Assembly: GCA_963556495.2 (NCBI GenBank)
Contig: OY747712.1
Span: 25,584,235 to 25,648,234 of the forward strand
Direction of reading: 5' to 3'
Origin: Valencia hispanica
Taxonomy: Eukaryota; Chordata; Actinopteri; Cyprinodontiformes; Valenciidae
DNA: 64,000 nucleotides
Of the stretch, positions 45,001 to 58,486 are shown piece after piece. The position numbers and the translations under genes are program-made. The number at the start of each line of letters is the position of its first letter. The first letter of the stretch is position 1. The notes beneath the pieces were generated by a model that was given only the letters and a program-made list of their open reading frames with translations, ran no database searches and was not told the DNA's origin.

Positions 45001-48000
45001 AGATGTTTTTTGCACATTAATATCACTAATATTAATAATGTTGAAATGTGTGTTTGTTCACAGCTAAGGATCAGTGCTTTGGACAAAGAAACCCATGTGG
45101 CAAGAGACTTACCTCTGGACATTGTAATAGCAGTGGATGATGTAAATGACAATAAGCCAGAGTTCCAAGGCAGACTTGAGTTTACTGTGCCGGAGCAAGG
45201 CTTAAGTAAGGAGCAGCATCTACGCAGCGGTCATGGGGTATGAAACTCATTCAATAAACATCCTCTGAGTAAACCTGATTTCTATCACAGATAAAGTGGT
45301 GGGGAAAGTGGATGCCACAGACAGAGATGATCCCAACACAGACCATGTGAAGATCAAATACAAGCTCTTGGATGGGTTGGATTTTTTCGCCATCAACCCA
45401 GATACGGGTGTCATCACCACAGTCTCCAACAAACTAGACCGAGAGGTTAGCACTGCCATCTTGCCACAGATAATTGACTTTGTTTCTTTACATTTAATTA
45501 GCTAATTTAAGTTAATCTTCTATTTCAACACTTGATTTCTCCTTTTTTGTCATGCTTTATTTTAAGACAAAAGACACGCATATGGTTACTGTAGAGATCA
45601 GAGATTTGAAGGGTGCACCAATGGGTCTGTTTAATACAGCTACAGCAACAATCACCTTGCAAGACATCAATGACAACCCACCAACTTTCACTCAAACATC
45701 AGTAAGTGCTTAGATGCTAAATAAAAAATAAAATAAAAGTAATTATGATAATATTTAAATACATTAATGAAAGATTCTTTCTAGTAATAGTCTGCTATGA
45801 GATTTTAACAGTATGATAATGTTGAGTAAAGACACCACAGTTTCATGTTTTATAGGAAAAACTTTAAAACACAAACGTGTTGCATGATTGTGTTCATTTA
45901 AAATGGAAAAACAACGATTACTCAAACTGCTGCTAAAAAATACTTATTGTTTAGTACTGTTATGTTTGCTGTCATTGTTATTCTAATATATGGAATTATA
46001 AACAAACATTGGATAAACACCTGGTAAACAGCCATATTTGTCAGTTTTGTAAGATATGGCAAAGTGTATGGGCCTTGTTATTGCCAACTGTAAGGCAGTG
46101 TGCATGACAGAAAATAGTGGTTTTGTGTAATAAAAAAAAAAGTCTTGTTCCTGCATACCAGTAACCAGCCCATACCTAATTCAAACACACCCTATGTTTT
46201 TTTCTGCAGTATAAAGCCACAGTTTCAGAAAATGTGGGTGAAAAACTTATCCTGAGAATTCCAGTGGAAGACAAAGACCTAGTAAACACACCCAACTGGA
46301 TTACAAAATTTGTCATCACAAAAGGAAATGAAAATGGAAACTTCCGGATTGACACAGATCCCGAAACAAATGATGGGCTTCTTTATGTCACAAAGGTAGT
46401 TTTGATGTCAATGTCATTAATTATTTAGTCCTAATATGATTTCATCATACTTTTTTACGGAAGATTTTTTTTTTTTTTACGTCCCTCTCTGTTCTACAGC
46501 CCTTAGATTATGAGAAGACCAGCAATGTGAAGCTTGAGATTTTGGCCCAGAATCAAGAAAAGCTGAGTGGCACCACTGCCAGTTGGATGACCATCCCAGT
46601 GGAGGTTGCTGTCACCAACATTGACGAAGGCCCGGAATTCATCACTCCCACCGTTTTCTACACTATCAAAGAGAACATACCAAATGGCACAATTATAGGA
46701 ACGTACAAAGCTCTAGATCCGGAAACCAAGAGTAGCGATGGGATCATGTAATTATTTTTTATCAATTACTTTAGTGTTGCTTTAATTACTTTAAATAAAA
46801 TGTCCTTTTAGTGGACTGGCATAACTGCAGTAAATCTATAAGACTGCCACGTCCTCACTAGAACCAGGAAAGTAGAGCACATCACCCCAGTTCTAAAGTC
46901 CTTACACTGGCTCCCTGTAGCTCAGAGAATAGACTTTAAAATACTTTTACTAATTTATAAATCATTACATGGCTTAGCACCAAAATATGTTGAAGACCTG
47001 TTGTCATGGTACCAACCACCAAGACCACTCAGGTCCTCCAACTCTAGCCTACTAAACATCCCTAGACTCAGAACTAAACATGGAGAAGCAGCTTTCACTT
47101 TTTATGCTCCCCTTATCTGGAACAGACTTCCTGACGAGTGTAGAGCTGCTGAAACTCTGAACTACTTTAAATCGAGACTAAAAACCCATCTGTTTAGAAT
47201 TGCCTTTGAGTAAATGCTTGATGTCATATGTATGAAATGTGTTCATGCTCTCTTGCTTTTTTTATTTTATTTTTCTCTTGCTTTATTGTGTATCATGTAT
47301 AATGTGTGTTTCTTTTATGTGTTTCTTTTAAATCACCAAATCATGTAAAGCACCTTGAATTACCCTGCTGTTGAAAGTGTGCTATACAAATAAAATTGCC
47401 TTGCCTTGCCTTGCCTTGCCCCTAAAATATTAACCAACAAAGGGAAGACATTGACAGGTAAATCTGAAATATGTTGACCGACGATGCATCCTCTTTTACT
47501 GTTTCCCAGGTATTTCAAGCTGACTGACCCAGGATCATGGGTTGGATTGGACAGAAATACGGGAGAGCTGACAGTTACAAACACAATCGACAGGGAGTCC
47601 CCTTTTGTCCAGGATGGAATGTACAACATCACCGTGAGGGCTAGTGATGCCAGTAAGTTTCTCATAACACACCATGCAGAAAGCAGTGTGAGGAAAAAGC
47701 ACGTTTTTTTGTTTTTTAACGATGCCAAAACATAAGCATTAGAATAATGAAGCAATCAAAGCCTTCACTGCTACTCAGCTCTGTCATTAATTGTATACAG
47801 ACGCTATTCAAAACCCAAAACACCTGGAACATTTTTTTTCTTTTTAACTCTGCACAGTATTGAATATTTACAAAATGTGGAGCCACTTTTTATTTTTAAT
47901 TAAATCATGCTGAAATATGATTGAAACAGGTAGGAAAAGAATCCCTAATGAAGCTTTTATAAATAGTGCATGAAAAGGTTAATGATGGATGTGTGCCAAA

Positions 48001-51000
48001 CCCAAACGGATTTGGTGGTTTTGAAGAGAGATTGTTACACCATCACATGGTACAAGTTGTTCTTCCTTCTGATTTATTTTAAAGACAGAATCACATCAGA
48101 CAAATGCTGTTCAGAATTAAAGCCACACCTTTGTACCTGTCTAAACATAATGTATTTGTCTTACCTGAAAACATCTGTTGACAAGAAGGTATCTCTATTC
48201 CTGGACAATGACTCATTTGATCTTGTTTGATCTAACTGGTACTTTCTTTACTGGGGAAAGTTGTACTCACTTCCATGTAGTAAGTTATCACACAGATTGT
48301 AAAAAAAAGGAAATAACATGTATGATGTTAGGGTTTTTATGCAGACATGTTCATACTTTTCTTTTACTTGATAACTAATGGAATACCTTTGAATTTTAGC
48401 CTCCAAATCAGGAACCGGAACAGTCATCCTTGTGATAAAGGATGAAAATGACAACAAGCCAGTGATCCCAAAGGAACTGATTATATGTGACAAAAAAGAT
48501 GACGAGCTGGGCTCCGTGGTGGTTGTGCCTGAAGACAATGACCTCCATCCATTTTCTGGCCCCTTCACCTATAGCATGCCAGATGAACATGATGGCAATT
48601 GGGATGTGAAATTACATAACAGTTAGTACTTATCTTTTGTATTTTATTGGCAGAGGCACAAACGAACTAAGCTGACTACAGATCTAAAACTTTGTTTATT
48701 GAGAATGTCTAAATATTATTATATTTTATTACATTTTGTTTTTTAATTGTTTACAATTTTAAGAGTTAAAGAACTTGGTAAGTTTACTTTGTAGCTAACT
48801 ATTTTATTAGTTTAATTTTTTTAATTAAATTTTTATTTTTATTTAAAGTAATTCTAATTTAAATACATTAAAATTGATTCAATTAAATGTTAATTTTTTT
48901 CTTACATGAAACATTAATCAATTGAGTTTTAATTACTATTTAATCTTCATTGTTTGTTGTGTTACCATAGTTACCATCCGATGCTACGACTTTAACCATT
49001 CCTTTGTGTTTGAGCCTCAGATTGTCAGAAAATAATAACCAAATATTCCTAACTGATTTTAGGATTAACCAATTAAACTTGGCCTCCTCTCCCAGATTAA
49101 ACCGAATCTTGAATGAAAAGCTGTTAGTGAGGATGGTGGCCTTAACAGGAAGAAGGGCCACTGAGTCAAAATCTGCTAAAGGCCCCATTAGACTGTTTAT
49201 TGCAGTGAGAATAGCTGATTTTTTGGTTGTGTTTGTCCTTTTTAAGCATCATATAGACCTTAGTTAAAGCTTCATCAATCTCCCTGGGATAGTAGACAAA
49301 ATTTTCATCAGGTTAGAAACACATTTTCAAAAAATCTGCTAATTAGTCAGGGAAGAATTTAGCCAGATTTAAGCCAATTGTACTTTGACTACCTACATAA
49401 CTTTATTTTATGCAGAGAAGTTACAATAGAATGATAGCTACACATGACCTTTAATGTATTTAGACATTGTCCACATCAAAATAGTTTTCTTTTTTCTTCC
49501 TACTTAATGCTTAAAAGTTCCTAATTAACAAGGCATATTTTCTTGAAATGTCTTTATCCATACAAATGACCCAAAATGTATGTTTTACAGTCTCTGAAAT
49601 ACACAAGAAACACATAATAAAGCATGGAGCATTTGTTATTTTGGGTTAGAAAACTTCCAAAATCTATTACTAAGTGAACCTAGTGATAACTAAAACAGTT
49701 GTTCACATAGGTAAAAATTCTAAAACATTTGCATGCACATCCCTGCATCCAAATATACAGTTTAATTTGTTACATTATATGCCAAAATTATCTGAAATGT
49801 CCTAAATCAGTACCTTTTATGGTGAAGCACTCTTCATGCTTTTTTTTCCAAAAATGTGTAGCAATATTAAAGTTTCTAAAAACTTCCAAATACATGTTTT
49901 CTCTTAAGGAACGGCGGCTATATTGTTGCAGAAGAAAAAACTTCCTACGGGGATTTACGAGGTCTCCTTTACTACAAAAGATCTGCAGGGAGCTGGTGAT
50001 ATGCAGACGACAAAAGTGAGGATCTGCCATTGCATAGACGGAGCATGCGTAGCCAAAGATCGCTCTGTAACTTTGGGGCCACTGGGTATTCTGGCCTTGC
50101 TGTTACCCCTGCTCCTCCTTCTCCTCCTCTGTGAGTTCTTTATTATAATATTGCCAGTAGATGCAGACTTCCATTGTGCCTGATAATGAAATGATAATAA
50201 AACTATGATAAATAAGCAAGTAAAAACAGAAATCCATAGGATGACATGGTTGAAAGGTTTTTTGAAAATTAGGTTTATCCCTTGGGCACTGGAGATGATC
50301 AATATACAAATGGACATTATTTAAAGGGATAGTTTAGATTTTTTTTAAAGTGGGGTTCTGTAAAACTGTTATTAATAAGAGATAAATTACATGATGTGAA
50401 GATGCCATAGTGTGTTTGTAGAAGATAAGAAGAAATCCCCAGATCTGTGGGAGATTATCAGCTAGTCAGACATATTGCTATTTAAAGCAAATACATTTGA
50501 AAGTGTTTAGTAAACTGTCCTGCGATGGACTGGCGACCTGTCCAGGGTGTACCCCGTCTCTCGCCCCATAACAGCTGGGGTAGGTACCAGCCCCCCCCCG
50601 CAACCCTGCATAATGCAAAATGGATGAATGGATTGTAAACTGTCTGACTGAAGAGATCACCTAAACTTTAAGAGAATGGAGGTACCCCGGCTTCCTCCCA
50701 CAGTCCAAAAACATGACTGTTAGGTTAATTGGTCTCTCTAAATTGCCCTTAGGTATGAGTGTGTGCGTCCATGTCTCTGTGTTGCCCTGCAATGGACTGG
50801 TGACCTGTCCAGGCCGAACCCCGTCTCTCGCACTATTACAGCTGGGGATAGGGACCAGCCCCCCTGCAACCCTGCAGAAGATGGATGGATATAGATAATG
50901 GATGGGTACAATGTATAGTTACATTGACAGAGGCTACTGGCTGTTTAGGGCTACACAATATTTGAAAATCTTGCAATACCACTAAAATTGGTAAATAGTG

Positions 51001-53250
51001 CAACAATGATATCATTTGTGCAGCCTTACAACTGTCAGTCTGTCTGACTATATGATCCATAAGACTGTTGGGATATGTCATTGTTATGGCAATATCTAAA
51101 GATACTTACATTGTGATATTATTTATTTTGTCCTTATTATTTTTGTCTACATTATATTAAACCCCCAGTGTTAACTAATATAATTTTAGCATGGTTTCAT
51201 GGATGTTGTTTGGCTGAGAAAAGAGCAACAAACCTACAATAGCCTCTGGTGAAAGTGTTGATGGTTAATGCACCCTAGTACAGATATCACTCGGTCCAGA
51301 GTTTTAGATTTCTAATCCTATCCTGATATCTAAATGTAAATATCTGAAGATACAGATATTTTCTGATCTAGAATGCTTTTATTTGTTACTGTACAAGTGA
51401 TTGTGAATAAACCACACAGCCACAGTATGCTGCACTACTGTACATACCTTTTGTGCACATACCTTTAATTATACATATATTGATATGATTAATATTAAGG
51501 TAAAAAGCCTCTCAATTACCTTTTATGCTGGAATCAACATTATTTTTAGCTGCTGAGCGTCTAAATATGTATTCCATCTGCAAAGACAAGGAGATTCCTA
51601 CTGTGTCTCAGTCATCCAACAGGCTGCCACCATTTTCAGGTCCTGCATGTTTCATGACGTTTAGAATTTGAAAGTCAAAAAGGATAAAATAACAATAGCA
51701 ACAATCTGTGTTCCAGTTTGACCTGCGTTGCTAGTAAAGCTTAATTCTAGTTCCTTCTCTGCAGAGCTCCAGAGTCTTCCCCTCAGTTATAATTGCTGCA
51801 GAAAAGTTAAGATAACGTGCACTATTCTAGATATTAAAAAAATTAAATGCGTGAACTGAAATGAGCTATAGTTGAGGTGTGTCTGACAAGTGCTTAGACT
51901 TTCAGTGTTCTGAAGGATTTTTTTTCTTTTATCCAGCATAAGACGTCATTCTAGTAAGGCTGAAGGAAATGTCACTAACATCATCACAGAGCCTACCTTT
52001 AGAAAATCAGAACTATCCTTTTAATTTTGAGTGCTCCTGTCATTGTTGCCATAAATGAGAACTGCTTGTTATAAAACTACACACTTGTTCACACCTTTCT
52101 AACATCTCTGTATTGATATTACAGGTTTACTCCTTTTTTTTGTCTGCACTACAAAGTCAGAGAAGATCCCTCTTACTGATATGGAGGACAGTTCTGGGAT
52201 CCTACTTCCATCAAACACAGAGGCCCCTGGCGACCAAGTGGTAAGCCTTTTGTCATTAAACCAGAATTGAGAATTAGAACTATATTTAATTCTTTATTTT
52301 GCTTTGTGTGATTTCCTTGGCTAATGGCTTGTTTTGCTTTTCAGGAGTCCATCAATCTTCCGAACTCTAGGCTTGACCAGGCAGTAAAAGGTTCAGTCAA
52401 GGGCTCTCTAGTGAATGCCGGATGGCTGGGAAACAAGAGTACAAGCACAATCGGAGGCCACAGCATGTACGACAATGGATTCCAAATCAACACTGGTCTT
52501 AATACTCTAAATATGCACAATATCTCCTCTAGCCAGTTTGATCAGTACGGTCAGCATGTCGGGAGTCAGCTTCTTGGTAATGGCATTGATTATGGTCAAT
52601 ACACCATGGATGCAAATCAATTTCGTACTTGGCAGACACATGACGTTTATCTGAGACAGGTAAGATTCTTGAAAACACAAAAAGAAAAATGTGTATTGGA
52701 TTTTTGAATTTGCGTAGGAGTGTAAATTAGCTCAAACTTTACAAAAGACAAACTTAACTTAAGGGCCTTAATCTCTAAAGTTTAATAACTTCTGCCTTGG
52801 CTGTAGGAGGAAAAGAAACTCCCATCTGTAATATAATTTTGTTCTATACGCTGTGATAGCCTTTAATATTTTTCAGTGAGAAATATTGTTTCTGTAGCTC
52901 ACTGTTGACTTGTTGGTTCTAATATCAGACTGCCACTCATATCCTGAGTTGCCTTGTTTTATCACTTTGTGTGGCATGTTATCTCTTATCATCCAGGCTT
53001 AGTCCACACACAGTAATAACACCTCTCTCCCTCTACTACTTTCCTCTTACAGAAACTGGCCTTCTTGAGAGGAGAGGTGGACAAATGCTGCGCTGAAGAC
53101 CTCATCCACTGCTATGACTACGAGGGGGCGGGCTCCATTGCTGGCTCTGTGGGATGCTGCAGTCAGCATGATGACAAAGAGAATCTCGACTTTTTAAACA
53201 CGCTTGGACCAAAGTTCAAAACTCTTGGAGATGTCTGCACAAAGAGATGA
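42040..53250 (+). CDS. dsc2l: Desmocollin-type desmosomal cadherin (dsc2-like), 16 coding exons
   Basis: Desmosomal adhesion partner of desmoglein. Coding exons: 42040-42120, 42296-42386, 42526-42734, 42838-42942, 44396-44551, 45064-45205, 45291-45445, 45567-45701, 46210-46395, 46500-46747, 47510-47652, 48400-48621, 49909-50130, 52125-52240, 52345-52659, 53053-53250. Every GT-AG junction keeps frame; total 2724 nt, 907 aa, close to human DSC2 (901). A signal peptide is followed by a desmocollin-type prodomain (exons 2-4) ending RTKR (136-139) then RW. Cadherin repeats show DVNDN, DINDN, NIDEGPEF and DENDN linkers. A Leu-rich span (about 678-706) is followed by the NTEAPGD motif typical of desmocollins and a C-terminal YDYEGAGS...LGPKFKTL catenin-binding segment. 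Exon sizes 156, 142, 135, 186, 143 and 222 match the desmoglein gene exactly. In-frame ATGs at 42040, 42058 and 42088 are possible starts; the first is used here, but the third alone gives a tidy signal peptide. Confidence 0.92.
46830..47420 (+). mobile_element. L2-like LINE 3' end in desmocollin intron 10
   Basis: Plus strand codes HITPVLKSLHWLPVAQRIDF, LLIYKSLHGLAPKY, RLRTKHGEAAF, WNRLPDE and FKSRLKTHLFRIAFE, the C-terminal region of L2-clade LINEs, followed by a 3' UTR and a TTGCC repeat tail (about 47,396-47,420). It is well preserved and in the same orientation as the host gene. Confidence 0.8.
48650..49900. other. Desmocollin intron 12, no other gene seen
   Basis: AT-rich. Open frames at 48,940-49,267 on both strands resemble no domain. 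Confidence 0.4.
50515..50900. repeat. Dispersed fish repeat, two tandem-like copies, in desmocollin intron 13
   Basis: GACTGGCGACCTGTCCAGGG at 50,529 and GACTGGTGACCTGTCCAGGC near 50,796, each followed by CCCCGTCTCTCGC and a CAGCTGGGG block, ending in a GATG-rich tail. Related sequence is at 10,520-10,640 in inverse orientation. Confidence 0.65.
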
Positions 53251-53663
53251 AAAAAGATAATGAAGCTGTTTAGGTTTACTTTTCATTGTACAAGATTTAG
53301 ATGCCTGGGATATGAATGCTTGGTATGGTGGTGAATGTTTAATATCTTTGTGTTTGATTTCATTGTGTTATGCCATGTTTTTTTTTTTGTAGAAGTCTTT
53401 TGCACTGAAAACAAAGCAGATGTCAGTTTTACATAAGTTGTGTTATGCATTCCTGTGTGGTAATTTTCTTTCATATCCTTGGTTATGTTCAAACTCGGAT
53501 CTATATGAAGATAATTGAAAGTTTAAAATCCGTTTGCAATGACTTTTGGTTTTTTGGCTTTTACTATTCTTATGTTAGAGTAAAAATGCATTTTTGTAGT
53601 TAGTTTTGTCTGTACAGTTTCCGAGATATCATATTTCCTTTGCTGACATTTCACACAGTGTTC

Positions 53664-53673
53664 AATAAATAAA
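53664..53673 (+). terminator. Polyadenylation signal of the desmocollin gene
   Basis: Overlapping AATAAA hexamers about 415 bp after the stop codon at 53250, followed by T-rich sequence. This is the first strong candidate downstream of the gene and gives a 3' UTR of about 0.43 kb. Confidence 0.6.
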
Positions 53674-54574
53674 ACCATTTTTTTTTACTGATACTGATTT
53701 TGGGAATCTGTAGTTTGGCTTTTGGTAATTTTCCACTGCAAGCCTCTCCAATTTTTTTTTGTTTCATGCAGTAATTATCTGTGCAGGCACATTCCACCCG
53801 CAAAGGAATGTGTTTACAGTTGACTGGGTGTAGTTTCTGCTGAGTGTCAGTGGGATTATTGCAACATTCTGAGACAACGAGCCTGTGAAAGTGAACACAA
53901 GAGTGTGAACAGGAGAGGTGGGGTGTGACCCTCCCGTCCACTGAATGCAACTGTCCAGACATATGCAAGGTCAGACACTTCAGTAAGATCCCTATAAACC
54001 TGCTTATTGAAGGTTATCAAATATTTATTTTTAAGTAATTTCATTTAAGAATGCAGTTTTGGTAAAATTCCACATAAAAGTTTTGTTATTGTCAGGCTTA
54101 GTTTCAAATGAACTGAAAAAAACAATAAATTCAACTAAGATCTGAAGCAGAGATAGTGAATGTGGTTTATGTAATGTTTAATGGAAAAAAAACCCCAAAG
54201 CACTCAAAAAACCCATGTTCTAACTTGTAATTCTGACTGCCAGAGTCTGTTGTAGAACAGAATCTCCATGCTGAAACGGGTGCTCAGTTAGCTCATGTTT
54301 TGTTTACTTTGGTAAATGATTCACTGGGTGTGGCTCTCTGAACAGTGCAATGTTCCAACTCTGCTAAATCCCTTGACAACGAGCCTATATTTACATTTAG
54401 TCTCTTGCAAATCAAGTTTGTACTCTAGAATTATTAAAACTTCCCTGTGTGGTTTTTGTTATTAAGTTCCTTAGAGTAAAATGTACTGCGTGAAAAACAG
54501 AAACAACATCAGTAACAAATTTCCTGAAAGTATAATTTTTTTTGTTGCATGTAAGATAAACCCTATTTTTTTTT

Positions 54575-54608
54575 ACGTATTATGGCAAACGATGTTGCCA
54601 TAATACGT
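54575..54608. repeat. Perfect 14-bp inverted repeat
   Basis: ACGTATTATGGCAA, 6-base loop, TTGCCATAATACGT. Function unknown; may be a short foldback remnant. Confidence 0.85.
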
Positions 54609-55089
54609 GACATTTCATATATAAATTAAGCCATGTAAAAAATTATTCTGACATCTGTAAATATACATACATACATACATACATACATAACATTAAAAAT
54701 GTAAATTGAAATAGTCTCTTAGGAGTGATGGTTTCTGATACAGAAGATATGGCTCACCAGCCCAAGCTGGATGGTATGGGGTGGGGGCAGGATGAGATCT
54801 TGGCAAAAAAGACATTTATTTGTCTGCGATGCCCTTAACACATTTTTTATTTCTTTTTGTCCACTCGATGAGTAGTGGGTGTCCCACAGTGTAACCACTT
54901 TAGGAAAATATGGTCAAGCACTGCTGCTAGCTAATGATGCTCAAGTTGTGTGATATGCATCTTCTGATTGAACTAAATTAAGGACCCTTTTCTGCAATTC
55001 TGGAATAGATATGTAATTAACTACTTTTGATTTGTAAATCCTTCATTTGCAAACCCCAAACAATTTGGTTGGGGCATTGTTATGCATGC

Positions 55090-55330
55090 TCACTGGTAAC
55101 CTTACTAGGTACACCTGTTTAACTGCTTGTTAAGAAAATCAGCCACTCACATGGCAGCAACTCAAAGCATTTTGGCATCTAGACATTGTGAAGACAACTG
55201 GCAGAAGCTCACATGGAGCAACCGGGTTGGAAAGGGGGGGGGGGGGTTACCATGTTTTCAATAAAACATGTTTGTTGATGAAAGAGTGGTTCCTTTGAGT
55301 ATTTCAGAAGAAGTCAATTTAAGGTGATAT
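55090..55330. mobile_element. Tc1-like end fragment
   Basis: TACTAGGTACACCTGTTTAA followed by CAGCCACTCACATGGCAGCA matches the terminal part of a common fish Tc1-like family; the interior and other end are reduced to a short stretch with GAGTATTTCAGAAG. Confidence 0.5.
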
Positions 55331-57409
55331 CATAGCACATTCTAACCATTTTCAGAGGATGTAGGAGGAGCATGTACCCCATATCACCATTCATGCATGC
55401 ACCACCAACTGATTGTTGAAACTTATAATTAATTAAACTTATACTGTATGTTGGCTACTTACATGTTGGCTACTGACTAATACTTCATGAAAGGGTTTAA
55501 GTTAATTCCATGCAAAAATTGAGTATTTCTGTGTTAAATTACAATTCAAAGTCAAGCTGAGAATCTTATTTATAAAAGACCATCATTCATATATTGGTGT
55601 AACGATGGACAGAACTGACAAGAAACAAGCAGAAAAAGTGGGACATTAACCTTAAAATCCAAACTCTTGAGTCGATCAAACACAAAGATCTTGTCTAAAT
55701 GCACAAACATACACATATATTAATGTCTCACATTCTCTATTATGCAAGGGTGTAAATGAAATGTGAACATCAAGGGTTTATGTTTACTACCCCAGGGGCT
55801 AATTAGGAGAATCATGGAAACTCATTTAACTAGAAAAAGTTAAAAAGGAACATTTGACCCAAATATCTGAAAAAGTCCTTCTGACATGGATACCCACAAT
55901 ATTATTTCTGTTTTTTTTCCCAGTAAATTCAGGAAAATATTACTCAGTTTTCTTGCTGAAATGATTCATGTCCTTACATAGAACTTTTTTTGTATGTAAG
56001 GATCAGAAATGAAAACTGTTTGTATTGCTCACCTCTGATGACACACTGAATCACAGGGATGACTTAGCCTTGAGGAATGGGAACGAAGGTTATTTGAACA
56101 GCAAATTCATTTGACACATTATTTAGGTGGTTTATACTGAGAGTGTGAAATCTTTCACTTTCATTCAAACTGACAATTAGGGCAGTAAAAGTTTAACACC
56201 GCAGTGGTACATCTCACCATCAGATGCCTCACTTGTTTTCTTTTATGTCATTTATGTTTACACAAAATAAACGCTAAGAGTAAAACTTTTTTTTTCATTC
56301 TTAGTAATTAAAATGAAAACATACATAAACTATGATTTATTTATGGGGTATGACAATCCATTTCCACTTCATATACAGTAAAGCAATAACACTGGTTAAC
56401 CATATAATTTAATATACTGCTTTGTATGTCCATCCTTATCGGGGCAGCTTGAGCCATCACTTTCCCTCGCTTTCTGTAAAGATGCAATTAATTCTAAGAC
56501 AGGAGCGTGAAATTAATTTATTGCTTGTAATTAGTTTTCTTCATACTGCGAAAACAATCTCTCCGCATAGGGTGTGTTCAGTCTTCACCACAGAGTCTGA
56601 AGACACTCAGCTCCATGGGAGTTTAATATGAACTCTGTGGAGCAAATAAACTTCTCAACCCCTTGATGACTCTGGCTTCAAGATTTATCATTTTAGTGGC
56701 ATGTGTGGGGATATTTTAGTTGCTATCAATGTACATGACAAAGTCACTTCCTCAATGTGTGCCAAGGGAGAGGCTAAACCAGGTCATGTATATATGGAAT
56801 TTAGGCTGGTTTGTGAATAATTAAATCATGTACTTTGAGCTTTACTGCATGCAAGATGACTTATTCAAATTAATGCGAAGAGCTCCTGAAAAAAGATAGG
56901 ACCGTTTCAACTTCCTACATGTATGATTTATCTGTACTTTCCTTCTACATAGGTGCAAGGCTGCAATTACTGCATCAAGCACTAGGCGTCACTCTTACCC
57001 TCTCTTGAGTGCTTCATATGCCATTGGCTGTGAGGAATATTTTTAGAAAGTAGTGAAGATGTTTTTCTGTCTGTCGCATGTGTAATCAAACACCTGAAAA
57101 AGCTTCAGTTAAAGTGTGAAAATCACAACAGCACATCTAAAGGGAGAGCATGTGACAAGATGCAGCAGGAAACTCAGTTTACTTTAAAGTTGCACAAGTG
57201 AACAAACTGATTATCATATGGTAAAAGTTTCCTTCAAAAATGTGTGTGTAAGCTCAGGCTTGTCACTGCATCAACGGTTCATCTGGGAAGTCATGGCTGG
57301 AGTGAGGGTAGAACTGACCATCAACCCGGACATTGTTGCAGGACAGTGCTTACATTTGAAAATCTAGGCTTAGAACATTCTTAATAGCTAAAAAGAGTAT
57401 AAGCACCAA

Positions 57410-57890
57410 AAGATTATTGCTAAAGAATCTGGCTGTCCACAGAGTTTTGTATGCAAGCATATTTACAGAAAGTTGAAGAAAAGGAAAATGTAAGAAAAAT
57501 GTTCACAAACAACAGGGATAACTCCAACTTTGAGACAAGTGTGAACCAGAGCCCGTGAAAAGTTTGAGAAGGATTCAGCGGAAGTTAAGACAGATAAGAT
57601 ACACTGTCTTAGCTGGGCTAAGCAAAAAAACCAACAAAAAACTATTGCTGAATGGCCCAAAGTCCTTGTTTTCAATTAAAATAAATTTTGCTATTTACTT
57701 GGAGCCCAATAACACAGTGTCTGAAGAAAGAGTGAATAGGCACCAAATCCAAGTTGCTTGGTCCACTGTGCTTTAAAAAGATCTAAAGTCAGCACAGTCG
57801 TCTATCATGACCCTTTAGACCCATCCCTGCATACTTCCGCTGATGAGCTTTATGGAAATAAAGATTTTGTTTTTGGCCGCTGCCTAAACG
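57410..57890 (+). mobile_element. Tc1-like transposase fragment, decayed
   Basis: Plus-strand blocks: CTGTCCACAGAGTTTTGTAT, CAAACAACAGGGATAACTCC, CTATTGCTGAATGGCCCAAA, TCCTTGTTTTCAATTAAAAT and ATCCAAGTTGCTTGG, which follow the order of a Tc1 transposase DNA-binding and DDE region. Large parts are missing and stops are present. Confidence 0.65.
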
Positions 57891-57927
57891 GCCTAAAGTA
57901 TATCAATATCAGGTAATGATTACCCAT

Positions 57928-58486
57928 TTAACGCTGCAGTCCGGAGAACATATTTATGTTTCAAAGTTTTATAAATCTTTAAAATGATAGTGGGGTTCAA
58001 TACTATGATAAAAGGCTATAGTGCTCCACAACACTAGTTATTTTTCTTAATCCCACCTTCCTCCCATAGACCCCTATGCATTTCACACAGAGCAGCAAAT
58101 TTTTTTTAGCCAATGGAATTCGAGTTTCCGCATTGTTGGCTGTCAATCAAATTGCATGCGGATCGCGCAAACATGTGAACATGGGGCTGTGCACACAGAC
58201 CACTCCGTGTCTTCCCGTTTACAGTCGCCATATTGTGAGAGAGCATCAGTCATGCAGAAGTTGCTCATCTCCGAAATGTCCATAGCAAAAATACAATCGG
58301 GTGGTGCTCAGTAGCTCTTGCTGCTTCTTGACTCGCTGTGTCGCCACAGGTGATGCGCGTGCACAACTACTGTGGTAGGGCTGGAGTGAGGGAGGGGGAA
58401 AGGAGGGGGGATTGTTTTGGGAGGGGCCTTGGTGTGTCGGATTCAAAAAATCTCTCTCCCTCAAATACTCCGGACTGCAGATTTAA
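57928..58486. mobile_element. TTAA-flanked MITE, family 3, copy 2
   Basis: TTAA then CGCTGCAGTCCGGAG; right end CTCCGGACTGCAGAT then TTAA. Interior matches 30,096-30,636 over its length. Its right TTAA is also the left TTAA of the next element. Confidence 0.85.

Larger units (their letters stand above)
53700..57400. other. No host gene seen
   Basis: AT-rich intergenic DNA with a (CATA)n run at 54,664-54,690, a perfect hairpin at 54,575-54,608 and a G run at 55,237-55,247. Confidence 0.45.

Noticed and set aside
49004..49267. 87-codon open frame in desmocollin intron 12
   Set aside because: No domain, AT-rich, no splice relation to the gene.
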